From Alphaproteobacteria bacterium (GTDB lineage: Bacteria > Pseudomonadota > Alphaproteobacteria > CALKHQ01), in contig JAWKYB010000009.1 of the NCBI GenBank assembly GCA_041396705.1, forward strand, positions 62,001 through 126,000: a stretch of DNA of 64,000 nt, in the 5' to 3' direction. The notes beneath the pieces are model-generated. The model saw nothing but the letters and a program-made list of their open reading frames with translations, searched no databases and was not told the DNA's origin. Numbering within the stretch: position 1 is the first letter of the stretch; every line of letters begins with the position of its first letter. Shown piece by piece: positions 52,598 to 60,640 of this stretch. Both the position numbers and the translations under genes were made by a program.

Positions 52598-54129
52598 GCC
52601 TTGCCCCCCGCTTCGGCCTGGCGGCGCACGGCGAAGTCGACCAGGCGGTGGTTGATGTCGGCGGTGGCGCCGTACAGGTCGCGGAAGATCTGCAACAGCT
52701 CGCGATAGGCGGCGGTGTTGGCGGGGATCGGCTCGGTCGCGGTGGTCGGGCCGAGCATGGCCTGGGCCGCGGCGGTGATGCTGGGGTACCAGCCGGCGCC
52801 GCAGGCGGCGGCCATCGCGGCGCCAAGCGACGATGCCTCGACGGTCTCGCCGACCAGCACCGGCAGCCCGGCGGCGTCAGCCAGGATCTGGCGCCAGAGC
52901 GCGGAGGCCGCACCGCCGCCGATCAGGACATATTCGTTGATCCGGATGCCGGCGTGGACCTCCACCTCGGCCAGCGCGGCCACCTGGTGCAGGGTCAGCC
53001 CCTCCAGCAGGGCGCGATAGACGTGGGCGACGTCGTGATTGCCGCCCATGCCGAACAGGCAGCCGCGGGCGCTGGCGTCCCAGTGCGGGTCCATCGCGCC
53101 CGACCAGTAGGGCAGGGCCATCACGCCGCCGCTGCCGATCGGCACCGCTGCCGCCCGCTTCTCCAGCGCGGCCAGGGTGGCGCCGCGGTCGGCGCTGCCC
53201 AGCAGGTTGTCGGTGAACCAGTTGATCAGGAAGGCGCCGGAGCGCACGCAGGTCTCGAAGATGTAGCCTTCGCCCTGGGCCGCCAGCTCGGTGCGCCAGG
53301 CCGGCGTGCACAGATAGTCCGGCGACCAGATGCCGCCGACCAGCGCGGTGCCCAGATTGACATAGGCGCGGTCGGACCGGATGCAGCCGGCACCGAGCCC
53401 GGCGCACTGGCCGTCGCCGCCGGCGGCGAAGATCGGCGTGCCCGCGGCCAGCCCGGTGGCCGCGGCCGCCGCGGCCGTCACCCGGCCCATTTCCGAACCC
53501 GGCGCCAGCGCCTGCGACAGCCGCGCCTCCTCCAGGCCCAGATAGCCGAGCAGCTCGGCCGACCAGCGCTTGGCCTCGAGGTCGTACAGACCCATCGGGT
53601 CGGCGCTGGTCCAGCCGGTGCGCCGGTTGCCGGTCAGCTTCTCGACCAGGAATCCCTGCACGTCGGCGAACCAGGCGGTGCGGGCATAGGCCTCGGGCTC
53701 GTGATCCTTCATCCATGCTAGGCGGAACAGCACCGGAATCACGTCCGGCGGCCGCCCGGTGATCCGGTGCAGGCGGTCGTGTCCGATCGCCTCGACGATC
53801 GGGGCGACATAGGCCCGCGCCCGCTCGTCCAGCCAGATCATCGCCGGCCGCACCGACCGGCCCGCCTCGTCGAGGAAGGCAACCGTCTCGCGCTGGTTCG
53901 ATATCGCCACGCCGGCGACGCGGGCGGGGTCGACCTTGGCGAACAGCCCGCGGAACGCGGTGCCGCAGGCACTCCACCATTCGTCGGGATCCTGCTCGAA
54001 GCAGAACATCGCCGGGTTGGAGAGCGTTACCGGCGCGCGCCCGTGTGCGATCTCGTTGCCGGCGCGATCCCAGGCGATCGCCTTTGTGCTCTGCGTGCTG
54101 CTGTCCAGGCCGACGACAAGATCGGGCAC
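52594..54129 (-). CDS. FGGY-family carbohydrate kinase 2 (xylulokinase/glycerol-kinase-like)
   Basis: A 511-residue kinase with FGGY_N (LVVGLDSSTQSTKAIAWDRA, GVAISNQRETVAFLDEAGRS, PAMIWLDERARAYV) and FGGY_C (AAGGDGQCAGLGAGCI, YVNLGTALVGGIW, LLEGLTLHQVAALAEVEVH, VLIGGGAASALWRQILADAA). Its sequence clearly differs from the EryA-like kinase at 39-41 kb. The substrate is a sugar or polyol that the following dehydrogenases oxidise after phosphorylation. GTG 54129 has GAGG upstream. It is the first gene of a three-gene operon, divergent from a SorC regulator. Confidence 0.9.
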   Translation of the reverse strand: MPDLVVGLDSSTQSTKAIAWDRAGNEIAHGRAPVTLSNPAMFCFEQDPDEWWSACGTAFRGLFAKVDPARVAGVAISNQRETVAFLDEAGRSVRPAMIWLDERARAYVAPIVEAIGHDRLHRITGRPPDVIPVLFRLAWMKDHEPEAYARTAWFADVQGFLVEKLTGNRRTGWTSADPMGLYDLEAKRWSAELLGYLGLEEARLSQALAPGSEMGRVTAAAAAATGLAAGTPIFAAGGDGQCAGLGAGCIRSDRAYVNLGTALVGGIWSPDYLCTPAWRTELAAQGEGYIFETCVRSGAFLINWFTDNLLGSADRGATLAALEKRAAAVPIGSGGVMALPYWSGAMDPHWDASARGCLFGMGGNHDVAHVYRALLEGLTLHQVAALAEVEVHAGIRINEYVLIGGGAASALWRQILADAAGLPVLVGETVEASSLGAAMAAACGAGWYPSITAAAQAMLGPTTATEPIPANTAAYRELLQIFRDLYGATADINHRLVDFAVRRQAEAGGKA

Positions 54130-54416
54130 GGGTGAACCTCGCGGTCAGCGCTTGTTTTCGTACGGAAGGGCGTTCGCCGCCGCGGTCCGCCGCCGTAGCA
54201 CGCCGACCGGCCGCCAGCAGGGCGGACCGGACCCGGTGCCGGGCGTCGGATTGCAACCCTGGCAACCCGCGGGCTTCCTCATTGCCGCCGGGGTCGCGTA
54301 GAATTCCCTCCCTTTTGCGCGGACGATTGCATAACATTCGTAGCGAAACAAGAACATGTGTCACGCGCCGCGACGCGGGGAAGCGCCGCGTGCGACGGGG
54401 CACGACAGGGTCTGCG
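54130..54416. promoter_or_regulatory. divergent promoter region with a pair of inverted SorC-type sites
   Basis: CTTGTTTTCGTACG (54151-54164) and CGTAGCGAAACAAG (54339-54352) are inverted copies of each other, matching at 11 of 14 positions. One lies 22 bases before the kinase start and the other 65 bases before the SorC start. Each is embedded in locally A/T-rich sequence. They are candidate operators through which SorC regulator 2 controls both transcripts, perhaps by looping. Confidence 0.5.
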
Positions 54417-55406
54417 ATGGTCATGACCAGTCCGAACCGCAAGTCCATCGAGCGCAGGGAGCAGCCGCAGGGCGGGGAGTGGCCGGAGCAGCTGGCCGTC
54501 AAGATCTGCTGGTACTACTACATGCTCGGCCTGACCCAGCAGGAGGTCGCGGAACGGGTCGGCACCAACCGTGTGCGGGTCAACCGCCTGCTGGCCGAGG
54601 CGCGCCAGCGCGGCCTGGTGCAGGTCACCATCAATTCGCGGCTGGCGGATAACGTGGCGCTGGAGCAGCGCCTGATCGATCGCTACGGCCTGCAATCGGC
54701 CACCGTGCTGGTCACCGGCGACCCCGCCGATACCGAGGCGGCGGAGCGCCTGGGCCGCTGCGCGGCCGCGGCCGTGTCCGGATTTTTCCGCGACGGCATG
54801 ACCATCGGCATCGCCTGGGGGGTGACCCTGAAGGCGCTGGCGAGGACGAGCCCGCTGATGGCGCTGCGCGACGTCGCGGTCGTCTCGATGCTGGGCTCGC
54901 TGTCGCGGCGCTCGTCGGTCGACACCTTCGAGGCCACCACCGACCTCGCCTCGCGGCTGAACGCCGAGTGCTACTACCTGCCCGGTCCGATCGTCTGCGA
55001 CAGCGAGGCCGGGCGCGAGACCATCCTCAGCCAGCCGATGGTGCAGGAGGTCTATGCCAAGATCCTGTCCGCCGACCTCGCCATCGTCAGCGTCGGCGGC
55101 ATGGACAGCGCCACCATCCGCCGCATGAACGTGGTCAGCGAAGAGGAATATGCCGACGTGATGCGCTCCGACGTCATCGGCAATTTCCTCGGCTTCTTCA
55201 TCGACAGCAAGGCCCAGGTGATCGACCATCCGGTCAATCGCCGCGTGTTCGCGGTCCATCCGACCGAATATGTGCGCATCCCGCGCCGGGTGATGGTATC
55301 CGGCGGCCTGCCCAAGGTGCCGGCGATCCGTGCGCTGATGGTCGAAGGGTACCTGACCGACCTCGTCACCGACGAACAGACCGCCCGCGCGCTGCTTGCT
55401 GACTAG
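54417..55406 (+). CDS. SorC/DeoR-type sugar-binding transcriptional regulator 2
   Basis: A 329-residue regulator. The helix-turn-helix is WYYYMLGLTQQEVAERVGTN with recognition helix RVRVNRLLAEARQRGLV. The effector domain has GMTIGIAWGVTLKALARTSP, VVSMLGSLSRRSSVDTFE, ADLAIVSVGGMDSATIRRMN and VMVSGGLPKVPAIRALMVEG. It belongs to the same family as the regulator at 46.4-47.4 kb, so the window has one SorC protein per FGGY kinase cluster. ATG 54417 has AGGG six bases upstream. Confidence 0.92.
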   Translation: MVMTSPNRKSIERREQPQGGEWPEQLAVKICWYYYMLGLTQQEVAERVGTNRVRVNRLLAEARQRGLVQVTINSRLADNVALEQRLIDRYGLQSATVLVTGDPADTEAAERLGRCAAAAVSGFFRDGMTIGIAWGVTLKALARTSPLMALRDVAVVSMLGSLSRRSSVDTFEATTDLASRLNAECYYLPGPIVCDSEAGRETILSQPMVQEVYAKILSADLAIVSVGGMDSATIRRMNVVSEEEYADVMRSDVIGNFLGFFIDSKAQVIDHPVNRRVFAVHPTEYVRIPRRVMVSGGLPKVPAIRALMVEGYLTDLVTDEQTARALLAD

Positions 55407-55841
55407 TGGCTCCTGCGTCCGAACGGTGCTCCAACCTGCTGGACTCGGTCGGCTTGTCATCGCTGGTGCCGACGACGGGCGTGGCATTCGGGCACGTCGC
55501 GCCGAGAAGCGCCAAGTGCGGCAGCCGGGAGATGTCGCTTGACGCAAGCCTGTCGTCATCTCCGGGAATACCGCGCATCTCGATCGCCACAACAGGTTGG
55601 CCAATCGACCGATCGCGGTCGGCGCCGTCACAGCGCGGGATGCAAAGCACCTGCAAGTTCGAACCGCGATTGGGCCATGACCGGCAATAATCTCTTCCAG
55701 ATGCCCGGCTCCGGTGCGTTTGCCGGACTCAGGCGGCGGGCGCGATCGGCTTGCCGGATCGCGATCCGGGTGCCACTATCGCCGATGCCTCGACAACACC
55801 GGCCGACTGCGGTTCGCGCTGGCCCCGAATAGAGAACGCCG
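55407..55841. other. gene-free, probably decayed interval
   Basis: 435 bases in which short open frames exist on both strands but none resembles a family, shows the strong G/C third-position bias of the neighbours, or has a ribosome site. Most likely eroded sequence at the edge of the 55.4-57.4 kb decay zone; it includes the promoter of the lipoprotein gene at 55842. Confidence 0.4.
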
Positions 55842-56297
55842 ATGAACCCGTTGCGCCTGGGCCTGCTGCTGCCGCTGGCGGCCGTCGCCGCCTGTCAGTC
55901 GAACAACGACCGCGACAATGCCGAGCGGGCGGCGGCAGCGGCGGCCCAGGCCCAGAACGCGGCGGATCTCGCTGCAATGCAGGCCGCGACCTTGCAGGCC
56001 TCACAGACCGTATATCAGATCGGCGGAGGTCCCGGGGTTACCGTTGATAGCGTGGCCGAGATACAGTTTGACAATCCTTACGAGGGCATCACCTTCAGTT
56101 CTCTTCGAAGAATAGGACAAGATACATGGGAGACCGACACAGGTTTTCGCATCAATAAGGCAACAAAGTCGGCCGACGGCTTCGTTCTCGTAGGTGACAA
56201 TGTACAAATAGTGGTTGACCTCGCGCTGGCAGAGGTGAAGATTTCTGTTGGATCAGGCCCTGAATATGGCCCATACGATATCGTTGTGGCCCGTTGA
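55842..56297 (+). CDS. lipoprotein of unknown function (intact copy of a tandem pair)
   Basis: A 151-residue predicted lipoprotein. The signal (LRLGLLLPLAAVAAC) ends in lipobox AVAAC (Cys about 19). A helical Ala/Gln-rich segment (ERAAAAAAQAQNAADLAAMQ) follows, then a beta-rich domain (VAEIQFDNPYEGITFSSLRR, DTWETDTGFRINKATKSADG, IVVDLALAEVKIS, YDIVVAR). The 3' half is distinctly richer in A/T than the rest of the window, suggesting a different origin. A broken homologous copy follows at 56441-56758. ATG 55842 is preceded by a weak GAGA. Confidence 0.7.
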   Translation: MNPLRLGLLLPLAAVAACQSNNDRDNAERAAAAAAQAQNAADLAAMQAATLQASQTVYQIGGGPGVTVDSVAEIQFDNPYEGITFSSLRRIGQDTWETDTGFRINKATKSADGFVLVGDNVQIVVDLALAEVKISVGSGPEYGPYDIVVAR

Positions 56298-56440
56298 TGC
56301 TGCTGATGCAAAGGAGTGGTCGTAATCCTGGGGTTCGCCGCTAGGCCTTTCGTTTATTTCCCGTGGTGGACGCTGCCTGTCGGCAAGATGCGTGCATGCA
56401 GAAGGGCCTAACCCGGGGACCCATTGTGTGAGGGCGCAAT

Positions 56441-56758
56441 AACCGTCCGGACGACACAGCCTCATGCCGGGAGGTCCTGGCCGAGATACGGTTCGACCCT
56501 CGAACAAGTGAGACAGGCATCGGCTTTGATGCGATTTCGAAAACGGGCCCGGCGACTTGGACAAATACAAATGGTTCGGGCACATGGAACAAGACGGGCG
56601 ACACCGCTCATGGCTTCGTGCTTGAGGCCTCTCCTTATCGAATGGATATCGACCTCGAGTTGGCTGAAGTGCGCTTCTTGGAAATTGGAAATACCGTCGG
56701 AGATTTCGCCCAAGATATCACCAACGGAACTCCACTCAATATACTGCTAGCCCGTTGA
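56441..56758 (+). pseudogene. second, N-terminally truncated copy of the lipoprotein domain
   Basis: Read in the frame of 56474, this gives VLAEIRFDPRTSETGIGFD, ATWTNTNGSGTWNKTGDTAH, GFVLEASPYRMDIDLELAEV and a final ILLAR stop. These line up with VAEIQFD, FRINKATKSADGFVL, VDLALAEV and IVVAR of the intact protein at 55842-56297. No start codon or signal peptide lies in frame (a stop is at 56429), so it is a remnant of a tandem duplicate. It shares the A/T-rich composition of the first copy. Confidence 0.65.
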
Positions 56759-56905
56759 AGGTGCTGACCAGGCGGACAATGGCTTTCTGATACGAAATAG
56801 AGCAGCGCTGCCGGGGCGACACTCGTTGTGCCTGCTGCCGCCCCGCCCGAGGCCAGGTCCTGTGACGACCGCTTCGCCGACTTCGCGCCATAGGCTCTTC
56901 CCCTC

Positions 56906-57008
56906 CCGTCATTGCGAGGCGCGCAACGACGCGGCAATCCATGTGATCTCGACGCGGTTTGAGCGTTTCATGGATTGCCTCGCCGGCTTCGCCGGTTCGC
57001 AATGACGG
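56906..57008. repeat. 103-bp dispersed palindromic repeat
   Basis: The ends CCGTCATTGCGA (56906-56917) and TCGCAATGACGG (56997-57008) are perfect inverted repeats; an inner pair GGCAATCCATG (56933-56943) and CATGGATTGCC (56969-56979) is also perfect. Sequences of this kind (CGTCATTGCGAG...GGCAATCCATG) recur in intergenic regions of many alphaproteobacteria. It directly abuts the truncated methyltransferase that begins at 57006. Confidence 0.75.
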
Positions 57009-57287
57009 CAAGGGGGCACCCCGGTCCAGACCGACCGAGGACATGTGGTTTGTGACAGCGGCCCGTACCGAATCGTCCGGCACCCGGGCTATGCCGGAAA
57101 TCTTCTGTCGACGCCGGGCGTCGAACTGGCCTTGAGCTCGGTATGGACAATGGTTCAGGTGGGTCTCGCGCTGGTTGTCGCCGTGATCAGGACGGCACTT
57201 GAAAACCGCACATTGCAAGACGAGTTGCCGGGATATCGGGAGTACGCCAGCCGCATAAGATTTCGGTTGTTCCCCGGAGTCTACTAA
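57006..57287 (+). pseudogene. isoprenylcysteine carboxylmethyltransferase family, C-terminal fragment
   Basis: From 57018 the frame reads TPVQTDRGHVVCDSGPYRIV and then RHPGYAGNLLSTPGVELALS, and ends ENRTLQDELPGYREYASRIR with FRLFPGVY. This is the C-terminal half of an ICMT/phospholipid-methyltransferase-like membrane protein, including the SAM-binding VRHPGYAG motif. The N-terminal membrane half is missing: a stop lies at 57003 inside the palindromic repeat, which sits exactly at the break. A GTG at 57045 could start an 80-residue peptide, but it would lack most helices. Probably inactive. Confidence 0.7.
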
Positions 57288-57468
57288 GAAGTCTACCCGC
57301 GACAAGCTCCACGACCGCTTCGACGACCTCGGCGACGTCTGTCGCGTTGCAGAACGGCGCAAGACTCACCGGCTTCTCCCGGCCTGGGACTACGGCTGTG
57401 CGTTCCGCACCGAGAATTTCGACTGGCGCGGGCCCGACCTTCGCCCACCGCACGGCGGGACAAGATAC
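57288..57468. other. gene-free end of the decay zone
   Basis: 181 bases between the methyltransferase fragment and the enolase-family gene. The + strand is open here but matches no family convincingly. It probably represents further eroded coding sequence. Confidence 0.35.
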
Positions 57469-58704
57469 CTAGCCGGCCACCGTCGGATCGGCCCAGCGTG
57501 TGTTCGGCACGATCTGGAACCAGCCCGGCCGCGCCGGGTCGCGGTCATAGGCATAGCCGCCCAGCTCCTTGAACAGCTCCGCATAGCGGCCGAGCTTGTC
57601 GCGGTCGAGCGTGACGCCGAGGCCGGGCGCGGTCGGCACCGCGATGCAGCCGTTCGCGTAGCGCAGCGGGCCGCCGTCGATGATGTCGTCGACCAGCTGG
57701 TGGTAGTGCGCGTCGGCGGCCAGCGCCAGGTTCGGCAGCACCGCGCCGAGATGCAGCATGGTGGCGAGCTGGATGCCGAGCTCGCCGGAGGAATGGACGG
57801 CGATGCCGGTCTGGAAGGTCTCGCACACCCCGGCCGCCTTCACGCAGGGGCGGATGCCGCCCCAGAAGGTGGTATCGAGCAGGATCACGTCGACCGCCGG
57901 GTCGAGCGCGTTGGCCGCCAACTGCTCGAAATTGACCACCACGGTGTTGGTCGCCAGCGGGATCCGCACCGCGTCGCGTACCCGGCGCATGCCGTTCAGG
58001 CCCCAGGTCGGGTCCTCGTAATAGTCGTTGTTCAGGTCCTCGATCGCGCGGCCGAAGCGGATCGCCTCCTCGACCGAATAGGCCGCGTTCGGGTCGAAAC
58101 GCACGCTGTCCTGCGGAAAGGCGTCGGCCAGCGCGCGGAACAGCGCCAGCTCGTAGTCCGGCGGGAACACGCCGCTCTTCAGCTTGTGGGTGCGAAAGCC
58201 GCAGCGCTGCTTGAGCTCGCGCGCATGCTCGACCAGCTGCTCGCACGTGCGCACCTCGCCCGCCCCGGTGCGCTCGTTCGGCAGCCGGAAGAACAGGTAG
58301 CTGGCGAATTCGACCGTGTCGCGCAGCTTGCCGCCCAACAGGTCGCAGACCGGCACGCCGAGAAACTGGCCGACGATGTCCAGGCAGGCGAATTCCAGCG
58401 CCGCGTGCAGCTGGGTGCGGTTGTTGTACAGGCTGGCGGTCGGGTTGCAGATCTTGAACCGCATCGCCTCCAGCTCGAACGGGTCGTGGCCGACCAGATA
58501 GGCCTTCAGGCCGCGGAATGCGGCCTCGGCCGATTCGCCGCCGCCGCCCATCTCGCCGAGCCCGGTGATGCCGACATCGGTTTCCACTTCGACGACGGTG
58601 CGTACGAACCGACCCCAGTGCGCGCCCATCGCGTGGCGCAACGGCGCTTCCAGCGGCACGGTCACCGTGGTCGCCTTGATGTCGGTGATCCGGGGTCGCT
58701 TCAT
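57469..58704 (-). CDS. glucarate-dehydratase-like enolase-superfamily enzyme
   Basis: A 411-residue acid-sugar dehydratase candidate of the GlucD group. The capping domain opens RITDIKATTVTVPLEAPLRH. The barrel carries the KxK acid-base motif (FRTHKLKSGVFPPD), metal ligands in VRFDPNAAYS, YYEDPTWGLNG and PLATNTVVVN, the Asp of the His-Asp dyad (ILLDTTFWGG) and the His in IAVHSSGELGI. It would dehydrate an aldarate such as glucarate to a keto-deoxy acid. No aldarate transporter is adjacent; only a LysE-type exporter follows on the same strand. The start ATG 58704 has a distant GGAG. Confidence 0.88.
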   Translation of the reverse strand: MKRPRITDIKATTVTVPLEAPLRHAMGAHWGRFVRTVVEVETDVGITGLGEMGGGGESAEAAFRGLKAYLVGHDPFELEAMRFKICNPTASLYNNRTQLHAALEFACLDIVGQFLGVPVCDLLGGKLRDTVEFASYLFFRLPNERTGAGEVRTCEQLVEHARELKQRCGFRTHKLKSGVFPPDYELALFRALADAFPQDSVRFDPNAAYSVEEAIRFGRAIEDLNNDYYEDPTWGLNGMRRVRDAVRIPLATNTVVVNFEQLAANALDPAVDVILLDTTFWGGIRPCVKAAGVCETFQTGIAVHSSGELGIQLATMLHLGAVLPNLALAADAHYHQLVDDIIDGGPLRYANGCIAVPTAPGLGVTLDRDKLGRYAELFKELGGYAYDRDPARPGWFQIVPNTRWADPTVAG

Positions 58705-58792
58705 GGCGGGCGTCGGCTCCGTTCCTGCTGCGGGTCTCCGGCGCATCCTGTGGCGCGCCGTCGCCGTTGTCGAGGCTGCGCAGAGGCAGGCC

Positions 58793-59428
58793 TCAGGCCT
58801 GCCGGCGCGCCACCGCGACGAACACGCCCAGGCCGATCAGGATCGTGCCGGAGATCGCCTGCTGCAGCCGCTGGAACAGCGCCGAGGCCGACAGCAGGCG
58901 GGCGGCGCGACCCGCGGCGAAGGCGACGGCCAGGTCGCACGGGACCGCAGACAGGGTGACGATCAGGCCGAGGACCAGCATCTGCGGCGCAACCGGCCCG
59001 GCGGCCGGATCGACGAACTGCGGCAACAGCGCGAGGAAGAACAGGGCGGTCTTCGGGTTCAGCACCTCGACCGTCACGCTCTCGCGAAAGATGCGCCGGC
59101 GGGTCCGCGCGGCGACGACGGGCGCGGCGTCGACCGGCCGCCGCATGGCCAGCAGGTGGCGGATGCCGAGATAGATCAGATAGGCGGCCCCGGCGAACTT
59201 GAGGACCGCGAAGGCATCCGGCGCGTGCCGGAAGATCGTCGACACCCCGAACGCCGCCGCCAGCACATGGACGAGGCTGCCGGCCGCCAGCCCGCCCGCG
59301 GCGACGGCGCCGGCTGCCGCACCCTGGGCGATGCTGCGCGACATCACGTAGAGATTCGACGGCCCCGGCGACAGGTTCATCGCCAGGGCCGCAAGGGTGA
59401 AGCCGATCAGGGTCTGCAGGTCGGGCAT
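58793..59428 (-). CDS. LysE/RhtB-family exporter
   Basis: A 211-residue membrane protein with about six helices that would export amino acids or related metabolites. LysE hallmarks: LAALAMNLSPGPSNLYVMSR, GSLVHVLAAAFGVSTIF, LKFAGAAYLIYLGIRHLLAM and VEVLNPKTALFFLALLPQFV. It lies 88 bases upstream of the enolase-family gene on the same strand and could be co-transcribed; substrate unknown. Confidence 0.92.
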   Translation of the reverse strand: MPDLQTLIGFTLAALAMNLSPGPSNLYVMSRSIAQGAAAGAVAAGGLAAGSLVHVLAAAFGVSTIFRHAPDAFAVLKFAGAAYLIYLGIRHLLAMRRPVDAAPVVAARTRRRIFRESVTVEVLNPKTALFFLALLPQFVDPAAGPVAPQMLVLGLIVTLSAVPCDLAVAFAAGRAARLLSASALFQRLQQAISGTILIGLGVFVAVARRQA

Positions 59429-59767
59429 CGCTCATCGCCTTTGCATGGGCCATCGAAGTCGTCGGTGCGCGACGGCGCATGCGTGATTTATCCGACAGGT
59501 GCGCGATCGCGCGGTAGCCCTTTTCGCCGGGGGGCGACGGCGGGATGACACGCCACGGCCACCGACGGGACGCCCCGACCGCCGGCGTGGCACTCGATCA
59601 TCGGCATTCGACTATGCTGCGCGACGGGCGCATTCTCATGGGCGCTCATCCGGAGCGCCGGGGCGAAGGCTGCGGGCCCGACAATCGCGGCCTTCGTCCC
59701 GGGCCTCGGGTGAGCGAGCTTCATGGCAACCACACCCGGGCGGGTCCGGAGCCGGCGGTGATCCTCC
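59429..59767. other. gene-free interval between divergent LysE and PhnD-like genes
   Basis: 339 bases with no recognisable gene. It contains a palindromic GTGCGCGATCGCGCGG stretch near 59501 and GC-rich sequence otherwise. Both flanking promoters must lie here, but no clear -35/-10 pair is seen. Confidence 0.35.
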
Positions 59768-60628
59768 TTGCCTTCGCACGCGACGATTGACGGCGGCCCG
59801 GTCCCGGCGGCCTGCCTGCCGATGTATGACTGGCCCGAGGTGCGCTGGGCCACCGACGCGCTGTGGGACAGTCTCGCGCAGCGCCTGCGCGACGCCGGCA
59901 TCGCCGCGCCCGCCGCGCTCGACCGCAGCCGCCCGCCGGAGCGGGTCTGGCGCGACCCCGGCCTGGTGTTCGGACAGACCTGCGGCTATCCGCTCGTCAC
60001 CACGCTGTGGCGGCGGGTGGCGTTGATCGCGATCCCGCGCTATGGCGTCGAGGGCTGCGACGGCGCCGCCTATTCCAGCATGATCGTGGTGCGTGCCGAC
60101 GATCCCGCCGCCGCGCTGGCGGACCTCGATGGGCGCACCGCGGCCATCAACGATGCCGCGTCGCTGTCCGGCATGCTGGCCTTGCGCGCCGCGGTCGCCG
60201 ACCTGGGCCCGGCTCGGCCGGTGTTCGCGGACGTACGCCGCTCCGGCAGCCATCGGGCCTCGATGGCGATGGTCGCCGCGGGCGAGGCCGACGTCTGCGC
60301 CGTCGACGCGGTCTGCTGGGCGCTGGCGCAACGGCACGAGCCGGCGGCGGCGGCGCTTCGGGTCATCGGCCGGTCGCCGATGATGCCGGCGCTGCCCTTC
60401 ATCGCCGCCCGCGCGACGTCGCCGCAGCGGCTTGCCGGCATCCGCGCCGCGCTGGTCGACGTGCTCGGCGACGGCGGCCTTGCGGACGTCCGCCGGGCCC
60501 TGTTCCTCGAAGGCTGCGTCGTGGCCGACGCCGATGCCTATCGCCCCGTTGTCGCGATGAGCCGCAGGGCTGCCGCGCCGATGGCGCCGGCCGCGCGGCA
60601 GACCGCTGCCCCGCACGCCCGCCGGTAG
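59768..60628 (+). CDS. phosphate/phosphonate-type (PhnD-like) substrate-binding protein
   Basis: A 286-residue stand-alone PhnD-like protein: LPMYDWPEVRWATDALWDSL, VFGQTCGYPLVTTLWRRVAL, PRYGVEGCDGAAYSSMIVV, LDGRTAAINDAASLSGMLAL and MVAAGEADVCAVDAVCWALA. There is no signal peptide and no ABC genes beside it, as is common for this subgroup, which may act in sensing rather than transport. The start is uncertain: TTG 59768 is used because the family usually has a few residues ahead of LPMYDWPE; ATG 59822 would remove them. Confidence 0.82.
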   Translation: MPSHATIDGGPVPAACLPMYDWPEVRWATDALWDSLAQRLRDAGIAAPAALDRSRPPERVWRDPGLVFGQTCGYPLVTTLWRRVALIAIPRYGVEGCDGAAYSSMIVVRADDPAAALADLDGRTAAINDAASLSGMLALRAAVADLGPARPVFADVRRSGSHRASMAMVAAGEADVCAVDAVCWALAQRHEPAAAALRVIGRSPMMPALPFIAARATSPQRLAGIRAALVDVLGDGGLADVRRALFLEGCVVADADAYRPVVAMSRRAAAPMAPAARQTAAPHARR

Positions 60629-60640
60629 CGACGCGCGGCG

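Noticed and set aside
55366..55690. Open frames on both strands after the second SorC gene
   Set aside because: No family resemblance, no ribosome site and codon use unlike the neighbours.
57294..57470. Possible tail of an IS66-type transposase on the + strand (LGDVCRVAERR, THRLLPAWDY)
   Set aside because: The resemblance is short and loose, there are no terminal inverted repeats or upstream transposase sequence, and a chance match is likely.
59488..59901. A 137-codon leftward frame overlapping the PhnD-like gene start
   Set aside because: It runs antisense through a well-supported protein, is rich in Arg/Pro typical of shadow frames, and matches nothing known.
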